Shown: positions 12,340 to 25,400 of the stretch, one piece after another
Layout: each line of letters starts with the position of its first letter
Position numbering within the stretch: the stretch's first letter is position 1
DNA from: Halicephalobus mephisto
Taxonomy: Eukaryota; Nematoda; Chromadorea; Rhabditida; Panagrolaimidae
NCBI GenBank assembly: GCA_009193035.1
Contig: SWDT01000001.1
Location: forward strand, 1,984,001-2,048,000
DNA length: 64,000 nucleotides
Reading direction: 5' to 3'
Notes under the pieces: generated by a model
What the model was told of the DNA's origin: nothing
Database searches by the model: none
The model's input: the letters and a program-made list of their open reading frames with translations, nothing else
Position numbers and translations under genes: made by a program

Positions 12340-13890
12340 ATGATGATGGAATTGGAACATACGTCTCCTTTTCCTCCTTCAGAGGTTGCGTCAACCTCCA
12401 ATTTCTCAGAACCATGTACGGTAAATGCCGAGCAGCTAGCGACGATTCTATCAGGAGATAACTACGATTGTATTGTGCTGGATTGCCGTCCTCCCGGAAC
12501 TCTCCCTGTAAGTTGTAATTTGTTAGTCACTTATACCATTGAAAATGCCACTCTAAATACCAAGTAATTAGATTTATTTGGAGGTGGTAAATGGGTTTTT
12601 AACTTATTGGAAAGGAATATAAATATTAATTTCAGACCATTCGAAGTGCTCATCCTATTTTCCTCCCTACAGTCCTATTGAGAAGATTGAATAATGGAAC
12701 GATTTCACCCACATCCATCTCTCCCTTACTTGGGGATTCTGATCGGAAAGTCATTATTGTTCCGGATTCTATGCAATCGACTTCTTTGGCTGCTAGAATT
12801 TTCAATACTCTTGTCCGTCGGCAGTACACCGTAGCGTTTCTGAATGGTGAGTCCACAGTTACAGCTTTCTAAGTAAATATTCGTCCGCCAATGGGTAAAT
12901 TGCTTTGTGAACTATGGCCAAGCCAAACGGCACACACCCACAAGCACTACCTTCTCGCGTGGGAGACAGAATCTCATTTGCATATTTCAGAAGACGTCAA
13001 GACTCTGGCTGACATTTGCCCTGACCTCTGTGCTGAGACGGTTTCTGTAAATGTTATGAACGGGTTGAATCTCAACATTTTGACTGTTTGCGATGCCTTG
13101 GGCAAACGAGTCGGAAAAAGCGGCATGGTTGTTGACTTTGATTCCGAACCGGATGAGAATCGTCGTCGTCGTCCTAATGCTCTTTTTCCTGTGCAAATAT
13201 TGCCGTATTTGTACCTCGGAAACGACGAAACTGCAAAGAATAAGGAAACTTTGAAACGGTAATATTAGTTCTCTAATTATTGTAATTGTTTCCTTCTTTA
13301 GATACAACATCCGCTATGTCATCAACGTCACAAATAACCTACCTAATTACTTCAAAGAAGAAGCAGAGTTCCATTATCTACGTATTGGGGTCGATGATAC
13401 GTGCTCGCACAATCTCATCGAACATTTCCCAAGTAAGTTGTTTGTTCGGATTCCTAAGAGTTTCTTCTCGACTTACGAGAGGTCTCTACGTAACTGACTT
13501 TCAACAGTAGACTGTTTACTTTTCGAAATTCTAAGCTAGTTGGATTATCACAGACTCATTGATGGAGTTTTAGCTGCGATTGCCTTCATCGAGAAGGCTC
13601 GAGAAGAGAAATGCTCGGTTCTCGTCCACTGCTGGGCCGGGATCTCCAGATCGGTTACAGTATGTCTAGCCTACCTTATGAAAGCCACCCACAGCACTCT
13701 CGAGCAGGCTTTTGATTTCCTTCTGAAGCAGAATGGAGCTATTGCTCCCAACTTTCACTTTATGGGTCAATTGATCGAGTTTGAAAGAAACTTGTTCCAA
13801 ACTTCGGCGGGTAGCTCTAGTACGACGTCTTTGCCTCTCTCTGGATCGACTTCAGCTGCTTCTACGGAATCCTCCTGCTCCTCAGTCTAA
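12340..13890 (+). CDS. lip-1: MAP-kinase phosphatase, DUSP6/LIP-1 type
   Basis: A dual-specificity phosphatase that removes phosphate from Thr and Tyr of activated ERK; in C. elegans LIP-1 restrains MPK-1 in vulva and germline. Exons are 12340-12507, 12636-12846, 12991-13258, 13302-13436 and 13554-13890, giving 372 residues (human DUSP6 is similar). The N-terminal rhodanese-like docking domain covers about residues 20-140 (YDCIVLDCRPPG). The catalytic domain starts near residue 200 (LFPVQILPYLYLGN) and has the active site HCWAGISRS (Cys287, Arg293). The tail is Ser-rich. A T-X-Y-like substrate loop is not visible. The exon 4/5 junction is the only uncertain one: a GT donor after CCAAGTAA plus an ATCACAG acceptor keep phase, while the neighbouring GTAAGT donor and GCTAG acceptor do not. 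AATAAA lies near 14133. The gene is convergent with the ONECUT gene. Confidence 0.9.
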
Positions 13891-14547
13891 GTCAAGCCAT
13901 CCTTATTTCTTTAAAGGAGCAGGTCTAATATGTTTATTATTTTTCTCAGTTTCTAGACAATATTGCGGCCGTCACTTTGGCCAAAGTTCGGGTTTTTGTT
14001 AGTGTGCCTGAATTTGCTTGTCTTACTTTTGTCCGTGACGGTATCATCTATGACAAGTATCTCGGTTGGAATTATAATTGAGACAAATTCTATCCATAGA
14101 ATGGATTTTCAGTTTATATACCTTTCAGAGAAGAATAAACAATTTTGAAATGAAGCAAAACCACATTAGCTAATTTAAATTAATATACTTTTGTATAAAT
14201 TTGATTCTAGAGTATTGGCCAAGGTCACTGGTAGAGACTGGGCTGACCAGTCGAGAGTATTGCCTTCAAGCTGGGTTGGAGCAACTCGGCGGGAAATCAG
14301 AAACTAATCAATAGCTAAAGTGAGGCACTTGAAAGGTGTGTGAAAATATAATGAAAGTAGTAGACAAGGATGGAGAAAGTAACAACTGTGAAGATCTTAG
14401 AAGACACTGTAACTGAGGACTAGCACGACGGCAATCTGGGGCACCGGCTTCGAGAAATTGACAAAAATACGTATTTTACCAAATAATAAAACTTTGGCAA
14501 AGGCAATTCATGGATCAAAAGGAATCAGACTAGAATTGGTTCTACTT
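13891..14547. other. Convergent intergenic region
   Basis: 3' regions of lip-1 (+) and the ONECUT gene (-). A plus-strand AATAAA near 14133 fits the lip-1 poly(A) signal. Nothing else is evident. Confidence 0.55.
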
Positions 14548-17500
14548 CTAATACGGTTCATCTTCTAAAAAGTCCTCTGTCTTGACGACTGAATTGCCAT
14601 CTTCGATCATGTTGAACGACGGTTCCTGACTGTCATTTGTTTGCTTTTCCTGCTTACGTTGTTGCTCTGCAAGTTGTTGAGCCTGAACTTGTTGGACGAC
14701 CTGTTGAACTTGGGCCTGGAGTTCCGACAGACTGGGACTACAGTAATCACTTTCGTTCCCTGAAGCCACACTAGAAGGAGTTGTCGCAGCTGTTCTAGAT
14801 CCATTTGAAGCGGATGAAGAGATTTGATTACTTTGCTCTTCTTTTGTAGGTTGTCTGTCGTGACCTCGACGACGAGCGTTCATGAAAAAGTTGGCTACTG
14901 TAGTCGGGTCGAGACCCAGCTGCTGTGATATCATCAACTGCATTTCTCTGCTTGGTCTTTTGGTTTCTCTGAATATCGCCTGAAAGGATATTCGTCTTTA
15001 AATCCCTCAAAATCCCTGAAGGCATACTTGTAATGTTCTTCTTTGGATATCAGTAAACACTAATCTCGGCTTTTTTGGTGTCGTCTGTTGGGGCGTTGCA
15101 TTGTTTTGTTCTTCTTTCCTTTTGCAAGCTGAAATGAATAAATTTATTCAAACTGCCGTTTTCTTATTTAATTTTTTGGTTAAATTTCTTGTAAAATTTA
15201 ACGAATATCTCATTTCGACAGCCGAAAAGCTGGACAAAGAGTTCATTTGTCAGCCAAGATGGCAAATTGGAAATTGGATTGAAAGCAAGCTTCCTACTTA
15301 ATTTTTTCCTCCAAGGAAAAACTGGCAAATTACAAAGAGCAAAATATGACTTTGTTTTTCGCCCTGTTTCTCATTTTTCGATTCTCAAACAAGAGGCTCA
15401 AGTGGGCCTCAAAGATTGATAGATCGAGCAGACCGATAGAGATGAATAAATCCCGCAGGACAGCATGGGATGCTTCTAGTTTCCTTCAGCATTAACTAAG
15501 AATCAGAATATAATCCCAATGGTAATTATATGCTCAAGTTCATATTTAGGAATTTCTGAACCTGGTCCCTTTTTAGCTTCCTGGAAAATCCTGAGCAATA
15601 CAAGGGCACTCTAATGAAAATTGTTTGCGGCAGTGGGTAACACGATCCCTTCTTGCTGAAAAAGACCGTAGAAAGCCTTCGATTGCTTTTCAACGCCATC
15701 GGAAGCAACAGAATCGCCTGTGGAGCCAACAAAGCACAACAACAAATAAAATCCGCTACCTCATTCCACCGTCAACCAACTTTGATCTTCAAAAAAGAAA
15801 AACCCCTCAGGACTGCAAAGTCTCAATCATTGCGAGTAGCCGGAATATGGAAATTGCCGCCAAATGTCATCTTCCGGAGCAGACTTAATCCCGACGGGCC
15901 AATCGCCGTCAGAAGTATACATTTGTATCATTTATCATTTTGCATCATAGGAGGCTACTCCAGTTGGTTCTATAGGCTTCAATCCCGAAAAGAGCGCGGA
16001 AAGAATTTCTCGGAACGATTTTAGGAAACTAGAACAAAGCCATTTTCATTGCTTAAATGCTTTTTTATAATTCGAAAGGAATTTCCGCAGTTTTTGATGC
16101 TTGTGGGATTAATCCATCCGTTGTTTGGTTTTGTTTGTAGATATTATTCCGTTTGAGAAAAAATAACAAAGCCATCTTGATTACCGAAATCGCACAGCCG
16201 GCCTAATTTCTCCTGCTGAAGCGGGTTTATCGGACCATAATGGGCATGATTTATTGTTTACATAATGCAAATTTGGTAAAAGTCAGTAAATCCCATTTCG
16301 CTGTTGGGAGATTTTGAAAGAATTCAGGTCCCGAAAAAACGCGAGACATAATTGAGGAAATTGCAGTTCTAGTTGGAGCCCAGTTTGTCCACAAAATGAA
16401 GGCCAGAGAAGCATTTTCATTTTAAAATATTTGGTCCATTGGAGCTTCAAGTGCTTCGGAAGGAGCAAAATTACAACTCATACGAGGTTATAAGGACAGC
16501 AATGGGAGGAAAAGTAAAAACTCTCCATTTCTTAAAAAAACGAACCTGCGAGTCTTAAAGCCGACATTCTTTGGAATTCTGGCTCCTGGAGCCACTTTGC
16601 CATCCTCCTGAAGGTTTCTCTACCACTCTTGAGTTTAGACCAGGGCTTCGGGTTGCGCAGCAGATCCGACAACGTTCCTTGTGAGCTGGAAGGGGAAATT
16701 AATTTCTCCTGATTTCAGAAAGTAACTTACCGGCATAATACCCGTTGTGCAAAAATAGCCTGAGGAATAGAATAACGTTTGAGCTCTGTGGAAATACGTT
16801 GAGCAAGTTCTCGAGTGTTGAGTTCCTCGAGTTCTCCGTTAGAATCCGGAGATCCACATCCGAGAAAATCACCAGGCAATGGAGACAGCTGGATTTTCTG
16901 GGGTGAAGGACTCTGAAACAATGCAAATGTAAATTCAATTTATTTTTTGAGAGTTATTTTTGGTCATTCATACAAGTTTACATGTTGCAAACGGGTCCAA
17001 CAATTGTGTCTCCAAGGCAATTGTCCGAAATAATTTCTAGTCCTCGATTTGGGGTAATTTGCGCGGTCAGCTTCCTAGACGGAAACCCTGGGAGACCATT
17101 GTGAAGAAGTAGGCGTCGTCTATTCATAAAATAGTGGCTGTGAATCCGAGATAAGCTCATGGCTGATTATATGATTGCCTTGCTCTAATCAGAAACTTGT
17201 TCCAAGTCCGTCATTGGTACTTGAATATTTATGAACAAGACCACGGCACCTAGCTCAAATTTTCCTTTCTACTATATAGAGAACAAAAGCTCCTTTCTTA
17301 TCCAGGAAAGTTGGTCTATGAAATTTCTCGTTCCACTAGGTTCTTCAAAGCGAAAAATCAGGCCAGCTACACTCGTTAGCAGACCACAAGACTCAAAATT
17401 AGCTCGATGTACAAAGTCGAACCTACCCTTAATTTATCGTCTTCTAGCATTGAGACCCCGTCAAGAAGATCTCCATTGAAGCCATCAAACGAAGACGCTG

Positions 17501-18376
17501 ACGTGTAGACAATTTTCTCGAGTTTTGGCTGGATGAGATGAGAACTCGGTTGAGTAGATGCTCCGGAGTAAGGAACAGCAATAAAAGTAGCGGGATTATT
17601 GACCTAGGGAAATTAATTTTATGCATGTCAATTAATACAGGCTTACTTGTCGACCGTTCTTTATTGGGGGATTAGAAGAAGTCCTGATTCCATTCATAGC
17701 ATTGTTGAGATTATGACTAGTGCCATTAGAGGTGATTTGACCTTGTTCGAGACAGGATTGGTCTTCTTCGGGCTTCACATCGTACTCGTACTTGATATTC
17801 ACATTGTAGGTTTGAATCATATTGCCGTAAACGGAAGATCCGTTGGAAGAAGTAGCACTCCCAGTAGAAGGAGGACTGGGTTCTTGACTGACAGAACCAT
17901 GGTAGTAGTTCCCCGACCCATTTCCGTCAGCTGCATATTGAGAAATCTCGGATTGGGACGAAGCTGCATTAAGACTACAATCAGATAAAGCGGAGTCAGA
18001 GTGGTTCAGACGGTGTTGAGTCAGTCTGGAAGGACTGATGGGTTCAATTGATGTAGAAGCCACTCCATTGGTCTGAATAATGATGAATTTTTCTTGAGAA
18101 GAACTGGTTACAGTGGAAATTGGGGGCAGGGCCTGCATCGTTGTCAAAGTAGCGTAATTGTTGTTGTAGTTGTTGGCAGTTGAAATTATAGAACCAGTGT
18201 GAGGAGAAAGGCGACCTAGAATGTTCCTCCACTTATTTGAGGGATTTACTAGTTTTACCGTGGTAGAGGTCTCCCAGATGACGATAGTCCTCTGCATGAT
18301 GTGGGGCGACGGGGGAATGAACATCCAACACGGCACACAACATAGGGTCCGCGGAGTTATCCAGACTTTCCATCAT
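14548..18376 (-). CDS. ceh-48: ONECUT-class homeobox transcription factor (CUT + homeodomain)
   Basis: A sequence-specific nuclear factor of the HNF6/ONECUT class; in C. elegans members drive pan-neuronal expression. Exons are 18259-18376, 17647-18215, 17427-17603, 16731-16912, 16546-16685, 15028-15128 and 14548-14979, giving 572 residues. The single CUT domain lies at about residues 310-390 (ELAQRISTELKRYSIPQAIF, then SQGTLSDLLRNPKPW). The homeodomain is at about 410-470 and is split by an intron after RRTLQ; its recognition helix reads TTVANFFMNARRR, with Phe and Met at the positions typical of ONECUT proteins. A Gln-rich stretch and acidic tail follow. An in-frame stop lies 21 nt before the ATG, fixing the start. 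The symbol is inferred from chromosome linkage; other paralogues (ceh-38, ceh-21 group) are possible. Confidence 0.93.
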
Positions 18377-19467
18377 TGTGGCCGATTGCCGGTCTTACTG
18401 GCTTTCCTATAACTCCAAAAAATCTGAATAAACAGAAAAACCAATTTAAAACCGCGTTTATGGCAAATCCCATTCTTAACACATGAGTCGCGTTGTCAAG
18501 AAATAAAGTGCATAACGACTCTTATTACGGTTACCAAGTCCTACAGTAAAGTAAAAATAATTGTGGGACAAGGGTCCAGAAAACTTCGAAGACGTCTATC
18601 GTGAGGGCTTCTCAAACGAGGAAGACTCGCTTCCCGCTCGGCTGAATGCTTTTGAAAGGCAGGGACTCTTTTGCTCTGAGTTGGTTAGAAATAAGAGGCC
18701 TGCCGCTGGGCAGCTTGTGAATAGGCCGTCGACGCGGTGCCGTCGGCCTTGGCCAAAAATGGCATTCGGCGTGCATCTGACAAATACGTCCAAAGCCAGA
18801 GAGCGAGAGTAAAGGGCTGATTTTCTTGATTGCTGGCATTGCAGCAAAAGAGCTTGGAAATGGCTTGTGTGGTTTCCTCTGTTTTGACGGGTCCGCCTTT
18901 GAATTTGCCCTGAGGAGAGCTAATGGAGGCTTCTCGCCAGTTGCCGTCGTTTGGTCTCATGAATAATACATGGGAGGGAAGTCGAACGGCACTGCAACGT
19001 GACACCCAAGTTTTTGTCGACTCCTCAAATCTGATTTCTCTATCTAATTTATCCCTCTAATTTCTTTTTGTTCCAACTGTAAATAATAGTCGTTTCCAAA
19101 TTCAATTAAAATTACTTTGTTTCTTAGTTTAAGTCTAAATATTTATTTCATCATATTTGTACAACGTTCTTTAGTCGTTTTTCGTCAATCGGTAAATTTG
19201 AAAGAGTTTAAAATGCCGGGAGCTAACAGTGTCAAGGAACAAATTAATCTTTAATAACGAAATGAGCAAGAAATGGAATGTTTTGTGGCCAAGTTAAGCT
19301 TTGCTGAAGTTCATATTTGGGACTTACAAACAATTATATCTGGTTATCTTGACCGACGTTGAGCCATTCTCAGCCGAGGAAAACCGATAAAGACGAGAAA
19401 TCAAACACGAGGACTTTACTGAGGATGGAGCGACGGCAGAGGTCAAGTTGATTAATATATAAGTTAT
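18377..19467. other. Intergenic region between the ONECUT and Uninflatable-like genes
   Basis: Several overlapping frames are open on both strands at 18560-19005, but none has a domain or splice context; this stretch is simply GC-richer and poor in stop codons. It should hold the ONECUT promoter and the 3' end of the next gene. Confidence 0.5.
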
Positions 19468-22400
19468 TTAATTATCTTTGGTAGTGTCGTTCCCGCTCGG
19501 CCGATACATGTGTTGCTGAACATGCCTTAGACGTTCTTGTATCTCTCGTTGTAGACTGATATCTTTCACACTTTCGACATCTTGTTCTTCTTGTTGATTG
19601 TCGGTCGGACCTCCCAGGAATATGGATTTGGCTTCGTATTCATCATCATCTTCATAATAGAAGCCGATGGGATTTACTGGGCCATGATTGGCTCCGCCAA
19701 TGGAGGAAACGGGTCTGTTCATGGGGTTTCTGCCGTAGAGGAAGTTCGACGACAGGGGTCCATCCAGGTTCAATGCTGGTTTTTCTGTTTCATGCACTAA
19801 AGATGAACATGGATTACTGCAGTTGAAAGTAAGACTTACTTGCAAAGTCATCTCTGTGACTTCGAACACTGATGATGTAAATGATGACCACAATTACAAT
19901 GGCTCCGATGATGCCACAGGCGATGAAGAAGATGATGATTGGGATATTGGCAGATCTAGATCTGTATCTAATCTCGCATCGTTCCCCACTGAATTGCTCT
20001 TTACAAACACATTCAACAAATCCAATTTGGTTTTTCTTGCAAATACCGTCATTAAGACAGTAGTTGTGACAAGCATCTGGAAATTTAATAAAGTAAAATT
20101 AATTAGAATTTACGGTTATTCACCTGTGCAATGGGTGCCGTTTCCTCGGTATCCAGGCTTGCATTTGCAGCTGAAGCTAGGGATGTCGTTCTCGTCTGGA
20201 AGATCAATACAAACAGCATTCCAGGAACAATTGTCCTCCCCTGTAGCACATTGATTAGTGGAGTAACACTGACTCTCGTGGGTCGCCCCTTGAGCGGCAG
20301 TTGTATGATCTGTTGGACAAAGTTTACAAGTAGTTTGTAAGGGTTCATCTTGGTAGGTTCCTCGAGGACAGTATTGGCATTGTTTCCTGGAAAAAGTTTG
20401 TTTTTATAAATTGAATTGAATAAATTTGGCTGTCTGCTAAAATTCTCCATCGAGAATATATGTATTTACAAGTTAGTACTGCGAAATTTTATAAAAATGA
20501 TTTATTATTTGTAAAATTGACTCAAGCTCGGAAATAAACGAAAAAGTGGGTAGTTTAGATCGTACGAGAATGTTCTTTTGGATCTGTTCCCCAAACTTAG
20601 TCCATGTATATACTTATCCAAACAGTTTTACAATTTCAGAGCTGGTAATAAATCTGGCATGATTTGCCAATGAATTTCTCCTATTAATAATTACGGGCAT
20701 TATTTTTCCTTTTGAACTTTTTTGTTTTTCCCCTACGTATTTAACGTTTGTTTGTAAGAATGAAAACATTTGACCTGGAGGCAAGAAAAACGAGCCCCTA
20801 CTGGTCTTTTCAGCAAAATAATTATAAAAAACTAACGTTGAAGTGACGAGGAATTGACCAGAAACACATTTCGGAGTGTTACATTGACTTCTCTTTGATG
20901 AACGTACTGCTTCAGTAGTTGTTCCCGGAGGACATTCAACACATTGTTTGTGGACTCCTCTTGTACGGTAACTTCCCAAGGGACAGGGTTGGCAGGTTCC
21001 TGACTGGGTCAAGTGTTCACCATCAGGACACTCATCCCTGCAGTCATCCTCCACAGTAGCAATGTTACTGAGGGTCGTTTTGCCGACTCCACAAGGAATA
21101 CAGGCAAAGCTTCCAGAAGCTGGCTGGTAGAAGCCAAATCCACAAGCTTCACACTTTCGAGTATGAACATTGAGAAAATGACCAGGAGGACAATGAGTCA
21201 AGCACTCATCCTCTGAAATAGCTCCAGGACCCGTTGTAATAGTTCCGTCGGGACATTTGGAGCAGCTGAACTTCCCTGTCTTCGATTGGAACTCGCCAAT
21301 TTGACAGAGAAGACACTGCTTAGTGTCATTGTTGTAGTAGGATCCAGGAGCGCATGGAACACAGACATCGTTGACGACAACGTTCCCTTGACTGCAATGG
21401 AAATCATCTTCGACAGTGAACGAGTTCAAATCAGGTCTTCCATTCGGAAGAACCTGCTCTAAATTGAACAAGTCCCTCAGAAGAGCCTCATCTTGGATAA
21501 TATCCACAATGTCCAATTTTCTATTCGTTCTTACATCAGTAACTGGTTCTCGTTTAATTGGAATCTCGATTTTGACGTTGAATAGCTGTTTGCCATTAGG
21601 CTGATTGTTCTGTCTTCTGAGTCTCTTCATGTCTCCAGCACAAGTTACTGTAACATTAATTCTTCCACAACCGGCATCAGACTTAGTCGAGCAAATATCC
21701 CATTTGCTGTTTAGTTGATGGAGTTTTAGCAGCAATTTCTCCGCAAGAGTATTTTTAGAAGCAGCATTGCAAATGGAGACTGCAGGATAATTGATATTTA
21801 ACTTAGCCACTCTCTCGGCTGGAAGGGATTTAGAGCACTGGGGGTATCTGAAGGAATATGAATTATCAGCCTTCGGACGCCAGACTCCATCAGCAGCACA
21901 AGTATAGAAAACAGCTGGAGCGTTGGAGAATTCATACCCTCCCTCGCATTGGATTGAACAAGCGCGGTACTTGAGGTCTGGACCCCAATTCTCACAAGCT
22001 TGGACACCATGAATCGGATCTGGGAGATCTGGACAGAATTCTTGACTCACATGGACTTTGAAAGTGCATTGGGCGATATTAGAAGCATTGTCGCGAGCAA
22101 CATAGAGGACCATGAACTCTCCCCAAGTGAAGACTTGACCAGATTTTAGATTCTGTTCTATCTTTTCAATAGCATTAGATGAGGTAAAGACGGGTTCCTG
22201 CCAAGTGACATTGACTTCTTTCAGGGGAGTGATCACAAACACATCTCCAGGGCAGGAAACTACAGTAATGGCAGAGTTATCTCTCTTCTTCAAAGCCGTA
22301 GTTTCGCGTCCGCAAGTACTCTTAGCGATTTTCTCGACTTTTCCAGCCAACCTATCATAGCCAGCAAATCTCAGAGCTAGTCCATGGAAAAGAACTTGCT

Positions 22401-25400
22401 GACCTTGGCAGTTGTGCACAAGTTGAGGGATATCTCTTTCAAAGTCGAGGACACGAGCCCACATATTGACTCTGGTGATTGAGCCAACAAATTTGGGACT
22501 CACGTCATCAGAATCTAGTGGAGCTCCAAGATTGACCCAAGCATTAATGTTCAGAACCTTGTTCTTGCCATATCCTTTGTCTGCATAAAGTCTGACCGAG
22601 TTCCAGATCAGAGAATAGGCTCCTTCATAAGAGGTCCAGGTGATGACGAGATTATTCCAATTTCCGTCATTCAATCTTTGATTACTTGGGAAATGGAGGT
22701 TCAAAGCAGTTTCATCGTTGAAGAGTGAGAGCTTGACAGAGTCAGCTGTAATTTGGACCAATTCGGAGACGTTAGATGGATAGTTGGAGAGTTCACTATT
22801 ATACAGAGTGAAAACAGTCCCCTTAGAGAGAGGATTGTCGAACTTAACCCAAAGGGAAATTGACAAAGCTCCAGAATTGAACTTGAATGGGATGGCTAAA
22901 GCAGCTTGGGCAGGGAGAATACTGTCAAAGAAGTGGATGTCGTAATCTGGATCGATCTTCTTGTCGCAATTGGCTCCAGTCGTGTTGAATGGACACTGGC
23001 AGTGATACCCGTCGATCTGATCCACACAAGTGGCAGCAAGAGAACAAGGAGAAGGAGAACAATCATCAATGTTAGTCTCACAGTGCTGTCCAGTGAATCC
23101 TGGAGGGCATTTGCATCTGTATCCAGTTTCCTCTTGAACGCATTCCGCTCCATTTTCGCATTTATTGGCGTGACAGGCATCAAGAAGATATTGGCATCCA
23201 GTTCCCACATATCCTTTAGCACAGGTACACTCCAGATGAGATCCAAAGTCGCCACAGACTCCCCCATTGTGACAGGGTTCTCCGATACATCTGTTCGGAG
23301 CAACTTCACAGTTCTTCCCACTCACTCCTTCTGGACAGACACAGAAGTAATCGTCTCCAGCGAGATTCACACAGTGTCCATCATTTTGACATGGGTTCTT
23401 GGCACACTTTCCTGCTTGTTTCTCACAATGATCTCCAGCCCAACCAGGAACACATTCACATCTGAATGTCGTTCCCATATCAATGCAAGTTCCATTGTTA
23501 TCACAAGGATCTGTGGCGCATTGGTCAATATGAACATCGCATAGTTCACCAGTGTACCCAGGACGACACTGACATTGGAATCCATTGACGAGATCCTCAC
23601 ATAATTCAGAGCCATGTGGATCACATCCGTTCAGCGTCTCGCATTCATTAATATTGTGCTCACAATGGATTCCTTCAAAGCCGAGCCGACATTGACACTC
23701 GTATTTAGCCCCTTGATTGATGCAAGTCCCGTTATTCCTACAAGGTTCCAGTACACAATGATCAACCATGTGTTGACAGTCTGGTCCGTGGAATCCTGGG
23801 GGACATTGGCATTCATAGCCGTTTTCGAGATCGTGGCAAGTAGCTCCATTCTTACAAGGCTGAAGAGCACAGTCATCAATGTTGGAATCACAGAATTGAC
23901 CAGTCCATCCAGCTTTACAGATGCATTGACGGTCGAACAGTGTATCCACACATTTCCCATTGATGCAAGGGTTCGGGTCGCAGAGGTCATCTTTGATCTG
24001 ACATCGCTTTCCACTGAAGCCATGGGGACATTCACATTCAAAGTCGTTGACTAAGTCATGACAGGTCGCCCTAAGGGCGCAGGGGTTCTCGGCACAGTCA
24101 TCTGCAATTCAAGAATTAATTTTTCTCTTTCTCCCTTAACTGCAACTACTTGAAAGGATTAATCAGTCAGAAGTTTTGTTAAATTGGATTAAATTAACAA
24201 CTTTTCATCCCCGAATGCTCATCAAAAATGAGTAATTCCTAAAGTCGCGAGTTAATGATCGAAAAAGTAACCAGTCTTTCCAAACTAGCACTTATTGCAC
24301 TTGGGACATGACGTCGATCACAATCAATGTGACTCCTTTTTCCTATTCCTTGTCATTGAGTGTTGATCGCCTGCAGTTTTTTGCGTTGTTTTTTTTTGAA
24401 AAACCCGAAAGTAGGAAAATTAATTTTTTCTAACCTTGGGGAGGTCTTAGGAAAAAAATTCCCGTAAACCTATGGGAACGCCCCTTTCTCCAAATTTATC
24501 TCTTTGATCTTTCGCGAACAGGGATATCGATGTTTGGGATAGATAAAACATATGTATTCAGCTGTTTCAGCAACATTTTTGAGAAATTATGTTCGAATTC
24601 TTATGAACTTTCGAAATTGCTCATTGCTGCAACCACAACTAAATTTATCTTTATCATATCAATTTCATATTTCCTAAGTGACTCATCATACACTGTTTTC
24701 TTCTTTATCCCTTAACTTCCCCTCTTAGTTTGATAAAACTGCAATCTACGAAAAATATTGCTTTAATGCGAATCCGTTTACCGCTTTATTTTTTAATGTT
24801 TCCTACCACATTTGCTATTTTAGTTTAAATGATTTTAGAAGAATAAATTCTACCACAAAGTATGCTTACGATTTGCATAGCAAATCACTTTTGCGATTTA
24901 GAAAACTTGAGTGATGAGATTTATAAAATCTATTAATGATATCAGAGGATCCAGAAGAGGTAAAGTAATTCTGAGATTAATTTCAAAGTCCCTAAACTTG
25001 ACAACCTTAAATGACAAAGGATCCTAGAAATATTTCCCAAGGTTGATCAACTAAAATACTTTGAGTTTTTGCAAACTTTAAGTAATGTTCGGAAAACCTT
25101 CATTTTTTAAGTTTATACCCTCAGGATAGATTCTAGAAACAAAATACGAATCTTTGAATAGTTCCAAACACCGTAATTCTAGTGAATCTGTAGATTTATC
25201 ATGCCAAAAACGCATTTTAGAAACAATGACTTTTTCCTCTACTGGAATTCTGGAGAAATTTCGACCTTTAGTGATGTTTTTTACCTATTTCATGAATTAA
25301 TCATGTAAATCTGAAGCATTTCTAATATCACGATCTGCCAAGGGGTCCGAACTCCTAGCCTTTCCAATGCAAACTAATTAGCGTATATTTCGCAAAATCA

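Noticed and set aside
13433..13539. Alternative exon 4/5 junction in lip-1 (GTAAGT donor with GCTAG acceptor)
   Set aside because: The consensus is stronger, but the junction shifts the frame and destroys the catalytic domain.
16978..17160. Possible extra exon of the ONECUT gene
   Set aside because: Exons 3 and 4 join in phase 0 without it, its frame ends in a stop, and it has no similarity to ONECUT proteins.
18561..19005. Overlapping frames on both strands between the ONECUT and Uninflatable-like genes
   Set aside because: Several frames are open at once because the patch is poor in stop codons; none has a domain or splice sites.
22906..24054. Long plus-strand frames opposite the EGF array
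   Set aside because: Shadows of a Cys-rich coding exon; the minus strand has regular EGF spacing.
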